Shown here: positions 11,901-25,570 of the stretch, piece by piece
Position numbering within the stretch: position 1 is the stretch's first letter
Layout: each line of letters opens with the position of its first letter
Origin: Anoplopoma fimbria
Lineage: Eukaryota; Chordata; Actinopteri; Perciformes; Anoplopomatidae
Direction of reading: 5' to 3'
Length of the DNA stretch: 64,000 nt
NCBI RefSeq assembly: GCF_027596085.1
Contig: NC_072452.1
Location: forward strand, 10,015,077-10,079,076
Translations under genes and position numbers: made by a program
The notes under the pieces: generated by a model
Database searches by the model: none
Told to the model about the DNA's origin: nothing
Seen by the model: only the letters and a program-made list of their open reading frames with translations

Positions 11901-14900
11901 CCCGGCTGTACAGATGTCGCAGCAGCGTGCAGCAGTTTCTGCTGATCATGCTGCTCAGAGCTAATCATATCATCGAGACAGGGAGAATTTAAACATGGTG
12001 TAATGTTCGCTGATGCAAGCATAATATGTTAACATTTTTGGTATGTAAGCTTAAAATACACAGGACATGCTATTCATGTTAAACTGTATGTGTGTCTGTT
12101 CATATGCATAATCCTTACACTGGTTACAGAAAACACTCCGATAGCAATGTGAATTCCTGCGCTGTGACAAGAGAGCGAGGATGAACTATTAAGTTGTTAC
12201 AATTTGGCTGGTGGCCAGCGGCGGCACTGGGTATCTGGTTCCTCTGCCTCACTCCTCGTCACTAGGAGACTAATCCACCGGCAGGAGTGCAAGCAGGAGC
12301 ATTTGTTGTTAACTTCCTCAAGTAACACTTGCGGTCCCGGAGAGTAAGGGACTGTACATATTGAGTGAAACTCATATTTTCTTTAGCCATCATAAAAAAA
12401 CCAAGCTTATACAACTTGCTAGCCAGTGTTAACTAGCGTGCTCAGAGAATTATTCGGCCTCCACCTATACTCCGACCACAAAAACATGCCATCATGTTTA
12501 CCACAGGCAGGGGTCTATTCACTACACATATTGTTTGAATGTTACAAACAAAACTTTAGTGATTCTGATTAAGTTAAAAGGTGTTATATATTGCAGTACA
12601 ACACTAAATCAAAAAAATAAAAAATTCTGTAAGTTATATGCACACTTACTTTGATATTCTGTCAATTGACATTCATCCCAGTCTATATTGTTCATTGCAA
12701 AAGTATTTGCATTTTTTCCAGAGAAAACCAAATGCTGCCCCGTAAACCAAAACCAAATGTACAAGGCACTATTTACCACCTCATAGACTTTAAACGATGC
12801 ATGAGAGCAATGCTGCAGTTTATAGTCTAGCGGTGTATATATTGCACAAGAAAATAAAGACTTCCCCATTTCCAAGCATAGTGCATCAGTGTGTCTATTG
12901 GCCAACACTGAGAGGATGCAGGCCTAAGTTGAGGCTGCTGGACTGAAGGTGCACCGAAACCAAAATAGTATTGCTTTCATTTATAAAGGCTGGAATATGC
13001 CCGGGATACATGTACTGTAGGCGGACATGCACAGAGGTCATTTGGATACATTGAGAGTTTCTTTCACACTTGTAAAGGCTATGAGTTTAATGTGAATGTG
13101 TATTTTTGTTTCCCTTTGGAGCCTCGTGACCTATACTTACCCATAACAAGTTTTCCTGCTTCAGTCCGAGGCCATGTCTAAATGTATCTTTACCGTATAA
13201 TTCCAGCCTCCGTCTAACAGGCTTAAGGCAGAGTTGATATATATATGGTGGTTGTGGTGTTACGGCGAGGACAACGCTGGCTAAATTACAAATCCTGGTA
13301 TGGCGATGACATGACCCACCTTACTCTGCCTCTGATTAGCTAGTACTCGTTGCCTTCATTGCTTTTGTTGCTTATCAATGGTTATGTTTAGGCTTGAGGA
13401 ATGTCATTGATAAGGGTTAGAGTAGGATTATCAGGGTTAGCCAATCAGAAGCAGAGTTGGGCAGGTTGAGCCTTTGCATAGTAGGAATATGCTACTGTTT
13501 TGGGGTGTTTGTCTGGGTCTAAATGCATTTTGTATAATATGTGGAGTGTTCAAGCTTGAACAGGGTATTAACTTTCTCTTTAATCTCAAATACACACTGG
13601 AAACAACTCTGTGGTTGGTGGAGCAGTGTATAAACGGCTGCGATGAGTGAAAACTCAATTATTTCAGCATTCTGCTTTAAATCTATATCAGAACATTGCA
13701 GCGTCTGCGAGCAAATCCCGACGGAGCCTAACGACGCCCCGTGTGCTTATAAATCAGAGCTGTTGCGAATGAGATGTTGTGGCAGTGTAGCATACAGCAG
13801 CCGAGTGAGAGCTGCAGTCCGCTTCCTCGTCTGTGAACCGGATCTTAACAGGATGAGTTCTGAAGCGTCACCCGTGGCGGCTCAGCGGTAATTGAATTGA
13901 GTTGCATCTAATCTCATTGCCCAGCTCTTTTGGTTCTCTGCCTCTCATTAGGGTACGGTGCAGAGTGTCACAGGCCTCCATCTCTCTCTCTCTCTCTACC
14001 TCACTCACACTCCCCTCTCATATCTCGCAGCTGATCCAGGCTAACTAGGCAAATCAGAGAAAACATATTGCAAATTCCTCTCAGCATTCAGCTCGGCATT
14101 CAGAGCTTCAGAGCCACAACTACACTGCTTGGCCACATTACACGGCACTATCGCACTTTGTCATTCCTAGTATTACACTAATCCACGTCTATCCAAAATC
14201 TTATCTACTAATCTTATCAAATTATGAAATGTAAGTAAATAAGTCGCCGTCGATACACTGCACTACACAATAAAGAAGGGGAACCACAAGCAACTGACTC
14301 TACCCTCTGACAGTATCGAGTGTGAAAACCCCCAATCTGAACTCATTTCTGAAGGATCAAAGTCCAAAACTCAGACATGAAAAAGAGGCGGTGCTTGTTT
14401 AGCCAATAGTAACTGGGCTGCTCTCCCCTCTAACTTGCCAATCCACTGGTTAATGAGGGTCTGTGGCTGGGTGAAACGGCCTGCTGAGCATTGTCCAGGG
14501 TCTCAGAGGGCATCAGAAACAACTGAATTGAAACCACAAAGATAATGGCTTTGGCTCATAATTGAGTTTGGCTTGGTTTCGCAATATATTAAATCGTAAC
14601 ATGATAGGTATCATATTGTCAGATTATTGCCAATACACAGCCCTAGTATATGACTTATGTAGTGGTACAGAGCCATGTAGAATTTATTTGGGGGGTGGTT
14701 TGGCAATTTTTTTCTATAAGTCTCTGAAATATCCCAGGAGAAATTCCATTCGCTTCCACTACAGTGGGGGCTTAACTCTTACAGGCAAATCCATACCTTC
14801 TTTGTGTCCACATACCAGGAGTCACCTTCTCTGACACTGGATAAATACACTACAATCTTGGATTTAACTGGATGAAATGTGTCAATAATACAAAATATCC

Positions 14901-15948
14901 TAGAAAACTCATTGGTCTTCGAACTTGGTATATGACCATAAGTAGGTAGGTCATAAAATAACAGTTGACAGCTTTGTTCACCCCCTTGTGTTGTGAGCAC
15001 GCAACAAATGTCTACCTTAAATTCTTCAGCTGTCAAGCTCTCACTCTTCATTAACTACATTGCTACATAATGCTCTAATTTACAAAATATTCCCACAGCT
15101 GCTTCGTCTCTATTGTCTTTTGAGGGAGCCAAAATAAATACTTACAGTATTTAGGGCCTGGTGAGTGTTTGCCTCTGGGCTAAGTATGCTCACAGGGCTC
15201 TGAGGATCCCTCCAGTGTTTGTGCAGTGGAGATCAAAATCTGGGACTGGGAGAGGAAGGTGGCTTTATATTTCCTCTCATTAGGCATCTGGCACAGGCCC
15301 AACATTTTAAATAAAATAGTCTGTGGTTTGCGGGGATTATATGACCCGTGCTCTTGGCTTGTCCAGAAAATGATATACAGAAGCAACAAACAGGCAATCA
15401 ACGTCTGATGGTTGATCAAGACTGAGATGAGCATCTCTGAGCAGCTGTAAAGACATGGTAATTGCAAAAACAGGTCAATTTAACTTATGTTATTTTGTGG
15501 AGGAGAGAAACATTACAGCCGGAGCTACAGTATGAGTTCCCCCGCTTTTCCCTGCCTGCGGGAGAAGGAGGCTTTACCTCCATGGCGGAAACGTAGCAAT
15601 CGCCGTGACGCGAATGCCAAAGTAGCCCGAAAGTGTGTAGCCAAGGCTTTGATGTGGCGTTTACAGTAGGCCTATAACCAAAAACAGTTTCGCTGCCATG
15701 TGTTGTCCTAATCAAAAAGACAGCACATGTCAAATCAAACAGACGCAGCGGGATGTCTGTATCTTTAGAAGTGCATACATGCAGGAGGGAGGAGAGAAAC
15801 GCTTTCCACCATGAAAATCCACCCACGGAGCTTCTCCATCTCTCCGAGTCTTTGTTCCCTGGTCTCTCTCTCTCGCTCACACGGCATATTGAGACGTAAC
15901 AGCACATAAACACTGATGAGCAGCATGTGCGCTAACACACGACATAGA

Positions 15949-15951
<3 letters not shown>

Positions 15952-16028
<77 letters not shown>

Positions 16029-16040
16029 TGTGTGTGTGTC
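15952..16040. repeat. (TG)n microsatellite, intron 3
   Basis: An essentially perfect TG run of about 75 bp is followed by a C interruption and another short TG stretch. It drives spurious VCVCVC reading frames. Confidence 0.95.
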
Positions 16041-18951
16041 AGGGATTGATCAAGTGCTGCACAAAACTCTCTGGGCAGCTTTGGCTGATCAGCTGATAAT
16101 CAAGGACAAATGAAAAAAAAAAAAGACTTACCTTAAATAAAAAGAGTCGTTTCTACAAACAAATTGGCTCTGTATCATAGTGTAACATCAAAGTAATCCA
16201 CCTCTACTATGGCTGCATAAAGCAAAGGCCAGGACATTTTTTTATAATGAAAAAAAAAAAAGAAGAAGCTCCCAGTAGTAATTTCATGGCTGCTGAAGCT
16301 AGTAGTGGATTGGTGGTAAAATGGCTTTATTCCAGGTTCAGTTAAAAGGGACCCAGAGAGAGCATAGAGGTTTATTGTGTGCCTATTGTGACAGACGACG
16401 ACTCTCGAATCTCTTCTTTTGACCCGCAGTTTTTTAAAGGGGTTACTGAATTACAGAGGTTGCCACTGCAGGTGTGACTATCTGTATATTTTGATGTCAC
16501 TTTGGCACTGATACCTGTTTATGTGTGCAAAATAAAAGGAGAGGAAAAAAATGCCGGTGATGCATAGCTTCATCCATATTTCTTTAGTATTATTTTTCCT
16601 GTGCATTTTATTGCTTCTCTGATGTGCCCTTTCTTGTCAGCATGTCCAAGCTGATTTATCCTCCTGATGCATGCATAATTTAGCTGTTATGAAGCCGGCG
16701 TGAAGGAGAGGGCCACTAAAGCACAAGAGGCGTGTGTGTGTGTGCGTTAAGTCTCAGCTGGGTGCAGCTGATGTGATATTATAGTGGCTGTGATGAGACC
16801 ACAAAGCCAAGGAAACAAGCTGTGCACTATGATATAGACATGGTTGCAGTAGGGAGCTGGCATTCACACTTGTTATCCTGCATTGTGAGTGAAAAGCATA
16901 ATCAACAATTGTGGGTGACAACATTGCACTCGACTAGACATTATTTGTGTGAAATGTGTCAGAGTGGCATAAAAATGACTTGTATAACAAATTGAAAGGG
17001 AAAAAAGGCAACTGATGGTTTGCAGTCACAGAAAAAAAATAGTGCTTTGCAAACTAATGGCACCGCACATGAAAAGATGTCACCACACCTTGTGAACTGA
17101 TTATGTAAAAAGAAAAGGAGTAGCCATTTCATGCCTGTCTTCCTGTGTTTAATCACTGGAGTTTGGACTTTCCTTTTTGGTTGCCTAGCGCATTGCTTGA
17201 TTTGTTATGTTGTTTACAACAGTAAGAGCAATGCCAAGCGACTACAATCAAATTAAAGGACTGACTAGATTTTGGTTCGCCATCAAAGGCATCCAGGAGA
17301 GCAGCGGGAGACATTAATTATTTGACTCTTTTAGGGGAACAAAGGCAACTGTCTCTGGATAGCCAATTAGAGGGATTGCAGAAGAATAGGGTGCAAGGTT
17401 TGCTTTGGTTACAGTGTATCTGCCTGATTGCCCCCCCTCAGCCCCCCTCCCTCATATCTGTCCTTGTGTCTTCCTATCTACAGTAGCTTGGCAGGGACTA
17501 GAAGAAACGAGGCTAACTATGTGCGGTCATCCAAGCCTCCCATCCACAAGCCTCTTGGCCCTGTTGGCGCATCGCTCTGCCAATTGTGCCAGGCCAGAGT
17601 TATCAGGTCTCCCTGTTTAACAGCTGATCAACAGGGTCTGTGGTGAGTTATGAGGGTTTCATTCATAGCCAAGTGGTCCTGATTGATGCAACTAGAACAT
17701 CATTATTCTGATTTGTTTTTGCGTTTTTGCATGTTTGCAAATAATCATGTGATAATGATCACCAATCCGCTGACATTAGCAGCCATTACGGAGGCAATCA
17801 CATGTTCAGAATTCTCATCCACTTATACATAATTTAAGAAATGTACCCTAAACTCATGCTTCAAGGACTGCAGTACCATGATCCACATCTTTCTTCAATC
17901 TGGTTTATTAAACAGCTCGTGTCTGCAATCACCAATGCTATTTAGCATGAAAATTACAACAGAGACAAGATGCACGTCATCAGCGCCTGTATTAAAAGGG
18001 TTTAACCAATAGGTTGAGATGGACATTACAAGCTAAAGAGAGCAATTTTTTTACTAAAATTAGTAAAAATAAATACATTTAACATTCTTGAATGAGTAGG
18101 TCTGGACTGTATTGGGGGATTCCTATTCACCTTGTATAATAGTAATAAAGTCTACAGTAACTATAGCTCTGAGCATGCTGAAAAGAAACAAGCCACATCA
18201 CACAAGCAGCATGTCAGCAGTGTTTGCATGTCAGCTGACAGTGTCACACTGATTCCACTCATCTTTGTCACATGCTGCAGTCAAAGTCTTCTGACTCTTA
18301 ATACAAAATAGGGCTTTAAAATTATCCTTTTTTATTTTACACACCGAGTGGCTTTTTCCTTGATATTGCGTACTGGAAATTATTAATGATTGCAAATCAT
18401 TTGTCCCTTTAAGAAGTCAAAAATACCAAAATCAATCTATCAGTATCAATAACGGATAATTTAAGTTATGTTGGTTTTTTTATGTAAACAAAAGGCCTAC
18501 CTACATCTACGTTATTCGGCCTCTTACTATCGGTCTGATTTGGTTATCCAGTTAATCAACATCCTGTGGAAGTAACGTAAACACACATTTGACTGTAAAA
18601 AGAATATAATTATAATTATAATTTGCATGACTCAATTTTTGTTTAAAAACCACAGAATCATATCAGTACTTCCACTGAGAGAAACCCATATTGGCTTGTT
18701 GACTTTAGGTTTAGGTTAAGACTGTTGTCTGGGCAAACTTTTTTTTTAAGAAAGTAATTATATTTCACTTGAGGACAGATTTGGTGTAGTTCAACTTCTT
18801 CCTGCACTGTTATGTCTTGCTTGTGTTTTGCTATAAGAAGCAACATTTTAATTCAGTATTGACATTTTTAAGACCTTTAAAAATAAATGTGACGGACAAG
18901 TGACTTGGATAAATACTGTATAAATGCATGCACACACTTTGTAGACCATAT

Positions 18952-19246
18952 AGGGCGGCTGTGGCGTACTGGAGAGCAAGGTAGTTCTCCAATCAGAAGG
19001 TCAGTGGTTCGATACCCGGCTTCAGCAGTCGATGTGTCCTTGGGCAAGACACTTAACCCCAAGTTGGTCCTGAAGGCTTGCCATCGGTGTGGACTGGATG
19101 TTGCATGAATGTTAGTTAGAGTCTGATGGTGGCACCTTGCATGGTAGCCTGTCATCAGTGTGTGAATGGGTGAATGATATGTAATATACTACTGATTGTA
19201 AGTCGCTTTGGATAAAAGCGTCTACTAAATGACTGTAATGTAATAT
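18952..19246 (+). mobile_element. tRNA-derived SINE with UnaL2/L2-type 3' tail
   Basis: The head has pol III promoter elements: an A box TGGCGTACTGG at 18962-18972 and a B box GGTTCGATACC at 19006-19016, spaced as in a tRNA gene. The body includes CTTGGGCAAGACACTTAACC, common in fish SINEs. The tail contains CGCTTT-GGATA-AAAGCG at 19204-19220, a perfect 6-bp stem with the GGATA loop recognised by UnaL2-type LINE reverse transcriptase. It ends in a short TGTAATGTAATA repeat. It lies in intron 3, antisense to gria3. Clear target duplications were not found, so the borders are approximate. It is not a functional tRNA gene. Confidence 0.85.
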
Positions 19247-20895
19247 AGTGTAGGTCAGAATTTGCACATATTTGCATGTTTCATAATAAGCTGTTCCCTT
19301 TGTGTTTACAAATACTGCAGCAGCCTCTAATGATCAATACTTTTATGTGACTTATTGTTCAAGTTAAGTTTGCTGAATTGACTCCTCAGCAGCTGGGGGT
19401 CACTGGAAATATTGACAGAGAGAATGAAGAAGTGCCCTGCAGATATTTTGGACTGAATGCTGGAATACAGCTTCCACCTGGCAGGTTTTTGTTCTAAGAA
19501 CATTTGACTTCCTGGTGCTATAATGAGGCTTTGACATCGAAAGCTATTTCAACTGTCAGCAGTTAAATGATAAAAGTAAATAGCTCTGTGCCTTTGAGTG
19601 CAGCGGCATTGTGTTGGATCGCTTTCTTCCTAACTATATCACATTCAGAATATCGATTGGAGAGGAAATAATGGAAAACGACGACATGAGGCCCGCCATT
19701 GTTATTCATATGTCATCAACGCCTTAGTGTGGCGACGGATATTGTGAGACGGGCTGAAATCCTGTGTCTCAAAACATCATCATGGATATAAAGAGGTGGC
19801 AGCTCCAGGTCTTAGCACCAAATAGCACTGCAAATTGGTATTCATTAAATGTCAATGGAAAGTATAAGAGCTTTCCCACCGTCAGATGACTCCATCACTC
19901 ATACTTACATCTTCATTCACATTGTTTTATTTTTTTGTCTAGCTGCTCAGTTGAAGGTGAACAGGATTTTCTCAAGAAAAAAAATAAAAATAACACAGAG
20001 AGGGCAGGGGAGCGATGTAGACGCTGATGGATCAGAGTGAAACAGCAGCCATGAGGGAGGGACAATAATACAATTGATCCTTTTTCTTAACCCCTCCCCC
20101 ATGCAGCGATGGTCCAATCATGGCTTAGCAACGGTAACTAGGCACAGCAGGCTTGACAAGCTTAAGATTTGTAACAATACAATGTCCTTTGATAGCCTTT
20201 CCGGAACCAAAACCAAAAGAGCAAACAAGTAAATAATTTATAGTATCTGTCCCAACAAAACCTTCTCGCTCCCATGTCGTCAAATACGGCAGCGTGGTCA
20301 GTGGCCCTATGCTTCAAACTATGATGGTTCCCCCCTATTGACAGGTAGACTCAGTTTTCATTGTCACGCCTTGTCTTCCAACCTTGAGGGATGTCTAACC
20401 CTGATTTATCCTATCCTATACTTTTGCTACTAACTGGATTTACACTGGGACATTTTAGCTGCAGCCTCAGTCTTTGAGCACAATATCATGTATGTAGCTA
20501 ACAGGATTGTCATTTGAAGAAAGAAGAGGTCAGCTTAAAAAAGCGTTCTAATAAACTTTAGCAGATAAAAACTGACAGAGACAGTAGCATTTCATCCGAC
20601 AAATGACGGGTAGAAATGAGAAGCACGCTTTTGTCTACCTCTGTTTGAACTGTTTTTAAAAAAAATTGTATGAATTTCCAGTGTTAAATCTGCCACTTTG
20701 TTCATTTTAAACATGACACTGTGCACTTGTGGTTTGTTTCATAATTTGTCTCTTTCTTGACCACTTTGCAGCATTTAAGGAGGGAAAGGTTTTGACTATT
20801 GTTCTACCACAGTCACAGCTAGCTGACTCTCACAAGACTCTCAAGAAGAAGGGAAATAAGATAAAGCTAAAAGCAAATGACACAGTGTAGAGAAA

Positions 20896-20897
<2 letters not shown>

Positions 20898-20944
<47 letters not shown>
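20898..20944. repeat. (AG)n microsatellite, intron 3
   Basis: About 23 perfect AG units. Confidence 0.95.
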
Positions 20945-20947
<3 letters not shown>

Positions 20948-21352
20948 CTCATAAATCAAGTAGAGGTGAGATTGCTGAATCAGGGTTGATTGTGCCTGGG
21001 AGAGACAATAAAGCCTGTAATCATCTGTCTCTGCTGCACAGACCTGGCAATTATCTGCCCATACCTGACCGCCAGAACAGAAAGGGCAAGGTCCATCTAC
21101 CTTCACCCTATACAACTCGAGATTTTTTAAGGGGACATTTGTCTGCTGATGCAAACTGGAAGGACAGAATAAGCAAAATATTCATTCTAGGAGAGCTAAG
21201 AATTGGGAAAAACACAGTATTAGGTTGAAGCAGTGCTGCAGGAATTGTCAGTTCTTCCCGGTGAGCCGTATGTGATGTTTGGGAGTGATTCAAAAGAACC
21301 AACGGTAATATCTGTTTGGACCTTTCATCTCGGTCTACCCATAGATGTGTTA

Positions 21353-21455
<103 letters not shown>

Positions 21456-22199
21456 CCCAGTCAATCTATTACATTGTATAAAAGAAGAGGAGCCAATCAT
21501 TAATATCACTGCCTGCGGAAGCTCCATTTGCTTCTAGTGCAGTTCCTTCATCATAACATCTGCTTTCATACAGCTGTCTCATAATGGCATTTAGGGTACA
21601 AATTTACCTTCATTTCCCTCCAATGCATCTGAGCCTGAAGCATATGGACCATCACTCTCTGACTGAAAGCACTACACTAAGGACTAAAAGCATTTTTTTT
21701 TTGCCAGCCTAATATAAGAGCCAAATGAATAGTGTGGCTGTAATTAATCTTTTCTATTGACTGAATAAAATCTCTTGGTGGAACTCAGATAGTGAATGCG
21801 CTGCGTTTTCTCTCCTGAATAGAATAGTTTGGGAGAATAATTGAAAACTTGCTTCCACTATTATGGATGATCAATGTTTTTATCAAACACAAATTGAAAA
21901 GGCAAAAAAGCTCTTAAAATTATAATCCTGTACTTGTGCTTTGTGTCGCACATCATGAGCAGAGTTTATCTCGCAAAATTAGAAATCTGTCACCTTATAA
22001 GGTCGTATTGTTAAATGAGCTTGCTATGTTTACTTGTGTAAAGATTATTTAGGGCACATTTAAGGTCAGAGATTACTTAATGGTGTTTGTCAACGTGTCA
22101 AACCTCTTTTTCGAGACAATGCAATAACACAATGATCTTTCATTAACTCCTAATTTAGTGACCCAAAGCAGCATTACTGAGCGCGTACGAGGCATTAAA

Positions 22200-22980
22200 G
22201 ACATCAGTCACACCCGACCAGATACTTGTACCCCAGGGTATACTTCTGTAATTGTAAGAGAGTACATGGAAAAATTGCGGAGTAGCTCATTTTAAAAACA
22301 AAAGAAATTCTGAGTTGATCTAAAATACATATTCGTATATTTGTTTTAAGGAGGAAATAAAAAATCCTAGCATTAAACTAAATATAAAGTAGTTTGATGC
22401 TGATTTTTAGCAAATGTATGTTCACAATAACCAGTAACCTACCAGCTACTGTTAGCTAACTGCACCCACCATCATGAGTCAGTAATTACGTGTTGAGAGT
22501 GTAGCAATCAAACATACAGAAAGATCATAGTAGTTAGTTATTAATTGATGAACAGTTTAAATAATAAGCCAAATTGAACTTATAAGGATTTGAAATCGTT
22601 AGTTAAAAGGCATCAATATTATTTGAATCATTTGCTAAAAGTTATGGCTAAATATTTGAGTCAACAGTGAGTGAACAGTAAGCCTAAAATGAATTGGTAA
22701 ATAACTCAAATAAGTAAATAAAAGTAATGGATAAATATCTGAAATAATTAGCTAAAATGGATTGATAAATATCTGAAATAATTAGCTAAAGATCATAGAT
22801 AAATGGCTAAAACCGACATTAACAATTCAATTTTGCAACAGTATAAATGATTTTGTGGTGTAACTTAACATACACTTTAATAGACAACGCATGTGGCACA
22901 TGACGGATGTGGTCGATGAAGGGGTACTTGTCAAGCTACATCAGACAAAAAAAAAGTTGGGAACCACAAAAATAAAGAAA
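22200..22980. repeat. Fish dispersed repeat with degenerate ~32-bp tandem core
   Basis: Units of the form ATGGATAAATATCTGAAATA followed by ATTAGCTAAA recur, best preserved at 22727-22790 and increasingly degenerate from about 22590 to 22810. The flanking text, including GGGTACTTGTCAAGC and GTTGGGAACCAC near 22922-22966, matches my memory of a high-copy teleost repeat. There is no coding capacity. The outer limits are approximate and the family name is unknown to me. Confidence 0.55.
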
Positions 22981-24816
22981 TAACTCAAATAATCCAGACA
23001 ATGATACAGACGAAAGCAGTTGTCTGACAATTTTACTTTTGCCTCAGAGCCAGCGGGTAAAAAAAAAAGAATAAAAACACCCTTAAAGTCTATTTTCCCT
23101 TGTCACTCCTCCTGGTTTAGCCAGCAGTCAGTGTCCATATTGCCTGGGGAGCTGCACTACCTGATAAGCGAAGGTAGAGGCTCCCTGACACATCTGTCTG
23201 CTTGATGAGCCAAGTGTCAAAGCCCCCCAAAGTGCTGGATGGAGTGCATCAATAAACGACTTTAATCCCCTCCTGGGGCCAATGTCCTCCGACTAATAAG
23301 GGATCGTCTTACACCACTGGCAGCGGGGACAGAGGTAAAAGTGGCTTGGCATGGGCCTCAGCACGAGTACGTACACTACACAGGGAATAGTCTGTACACA
23401 GGTAACAGCCTGTAAATCACACGAACCTGCTGTTGCCTTAATTGCTGGATTGTATCCGTGTTTGGTTTCCTCCTTCTTCTCACTTTCCCTGCCACTGTTG
23501 CCCTCTGTCCCTCTACTTTCTCTCCAAAGTATATTGCTATTTGTCATCACTCCTTCTCTCTCCAACACCTCTTCTGTTTTTGTATTTCAGCCTCTTTTCC
23601 CCCACCTCCGCTATGTATCCAACCCTGCCCCAGACTGTCTCACTTGCCAGACAGAAGAGGAGAAGCAGAGGGATGGGCGGCGGTAGCTGGGCGGTATCGG
23701 CTCTGCTGAAGGACGTGTGGGTTGCTAGCATCCGCAGGGGAAGATCCGATGAGTGTTCTAGTCGGAGTGACCCTAATTAACCACATATTATCTGCAGGCT
23801 GTGCGGAGGATTAAGGCCCTCAGCTCTGGACCCTGCAGGCCCGGAGACCCAAAGACAGAGAGGATTGTGCGCAAAAGCACACTTCACATTCTGCCTCAAA
23901 GCAAGACAGGAAGAGGAGGGGGCGTGAGGCTGGGCCAGGAAAAAACCCAACCATGAAGAGAGCGGATAGCTTGGAGCATATCTGGACCTTTCTATAATGA
24001 GCAAATAAACACAGGCATCCAAACTGCTATGTGCAGTGCAGGAGGAATACACAACCACCCTTTTTTTGGCACCCTCGCAAAGAGGAGGACATATTGTGGC
24101 TTTGTCTGTCAATTCCTGAATATATATCCGTCCCTCCTGCACAGGTGCTGCTTGAGCAAATTGAAGTTTTTGTGGGAGGAGGGGATCATTATTCCATTGG
24201 GAGATAATGAGCCCATTTTCCCGTTCGACATTAGAACACCCAGAAATGAACACTTTGCCATGTTTACAGGTCTAGAGACACTGCGTTAAACCAGTGTCTA
24301 TTGTCAACTAGGCAAAGCAATCTGGGAACTGCACAAAAAAACCTCATTGACGCAAAACAATGAGCAGCCCCCACAGGCAGCCAGAGACTCTGACTTCTGT
24401 AGAAAACATTTTAGTAGCAGCTGTGACATACCTCATTTCAGAGGAAAGAAAAGAGAATATCAACAACATGATTAAACAGAAGATTAACTGAAACCAACCA
24501 GCCAACTGTTAAAAATTCAAAGGTTATGGCTCTTAAGATGTGTCGTTTCTTAAAGTGGAATGTGTTATTACAAGAGTTAAGAGCTGCTAGCGAATGCAGT
24601 ATTTTTCACATTTGCATGAAACCAAGCTAATGTATAAAATAGTGCAGTGTTAACAGTTCAAGCATTTACAGGGCTTTCATGAAGTATTACAAGGGAAATC
24701 TATCCCCTGCTAACCCCGGTGTGCAGCTGCTATTCTGAGCCTCGGTATCATTTCCTGTGGTTCAACGCTGTAATTCAAGCTGGAAGCCCTGACTCAAGGC
24801 CCACGCTGTCACTTAC

Positions 24817-25056
24817 CTCGGTCGGTGTCGTAGAGGTAGACGAACTTCTGCCACTTGTAGTGGGAGAGCAGGCTGAGGACGGCGCCGCGGAGGGCGGGGC
24901 GCATCTGGATGACAAACTGCACCTCGTTGTCGGTGGGGTAACTGGGCGTGACGAAGGAGGTGTGCAGGGCGCCGCAGAACGAAGTCAAGGTGTTCATGGA
25001 CTTCTTGTCGTAGAATCCAAAGATGGCGTACACTCCGCGGGAGAACTGGGAGCAAA
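24817..25056 (-). CDS. gria3: gria3 exon 3: amino-terminal domain (residues 80-160)
   Basis: The 240-bp exon follows a CCCTGCAG acceptor and ends CGA-G|GTAAGTG, in phase 1. It encodes [16 protein letters not shown], then [28 protein letters not shown] and [15 protein letters not shown], which is core ATD sequence conserved across AMPA receptors. The set of residues best matches GluA3 (for example [13 protein letters not shown] and [13 protein letters not shown]). Cys81 occupies the position that forms an ATD disulphide in GluA2, its partner lying in a later exon. The exon is visibly richer in CpG than the introns on either side. It sits 22.2 kb from exon 2 and 15.9 kb from exon 4. Confidence 0.96.
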
Positions 25057-25339
25057 CTGCAGGGGGGCCAGCAGAGGACAAGAAGACACACGAGTTAGGA
25101 CATCATTCAGCAGAATATGCACATTCACAAATGTGTGCCTCATCACTTTAGGCCGCAAAAGATCGATTGGGTTGTTTGATCCACCACTAAAGGCCAATTA
25201 AGGGTATATGTCACTCTAAACAACCTCCAGGACATTTGACAAAGTCCAGTAAAAATATGAATAATAACACGAATTCTGTTTATAATCACAACAGTATATA
25301 AGTATATAGTGTCAGTAAAATATTATTTCTGGACAGGTG

Positions 25340-25570
25340 GTCTTTATTATTGCCATTATTGATTATTCTGACAATAATGTCCTCGATTAATGCATTCATT
25401 ATTTTGTTTACAAAGAGGAAGAAAATAGTGAAATATATTTAAATACTCACAGCCCAAGATGATGTATTAAATTGAAATAAAAAATAACTTTACAAGATCA
25501 CTAAAACAAAATAGTTGCCAATTAATTTACTTACTTATTGATCTTCTATTATTCTTTGATCAGAGAGTTT
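25340..25570 (+). repeat. Old teleost dispersed repeat (AATCGATTA-type), intron 2
   Basis: This block shares the pattern TTGATTATTCTGACAATAAT, then GAGGAAGAAAATAGTGAAAT and CCCAAGATGATGT with the family at 645-965. It has no coding frame. The call is memory-based and low in precision. Confidence 0.4.

Noticed and set aside
14640..14670. Minus-strand L-Y-H-Y codons resembling the exon 5 motif
   Set aside because: It lies between exons 3 and 4, so in the wrong order, and the neighbouring residues do not fit. The area looks like a repeat remnant.
18952..19030. tRNA gene
   Set aside because: A and B boxes are present but no cloverleaf could be completed, and the sequence continues into a typical SINE body and LINE-type tail.
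23293..24253. Several overlapping frames of 90-158 codons
   Set aside because: Composition is mixed pyrimidine-rich intron text. There is no recognisable domain, and the frames conflict on both strands.
24719..25201. 160-codon plus-strand frame over exon 3
   Set aside because: It is the antisense shadow of the GC-rich gria3 exon 3.
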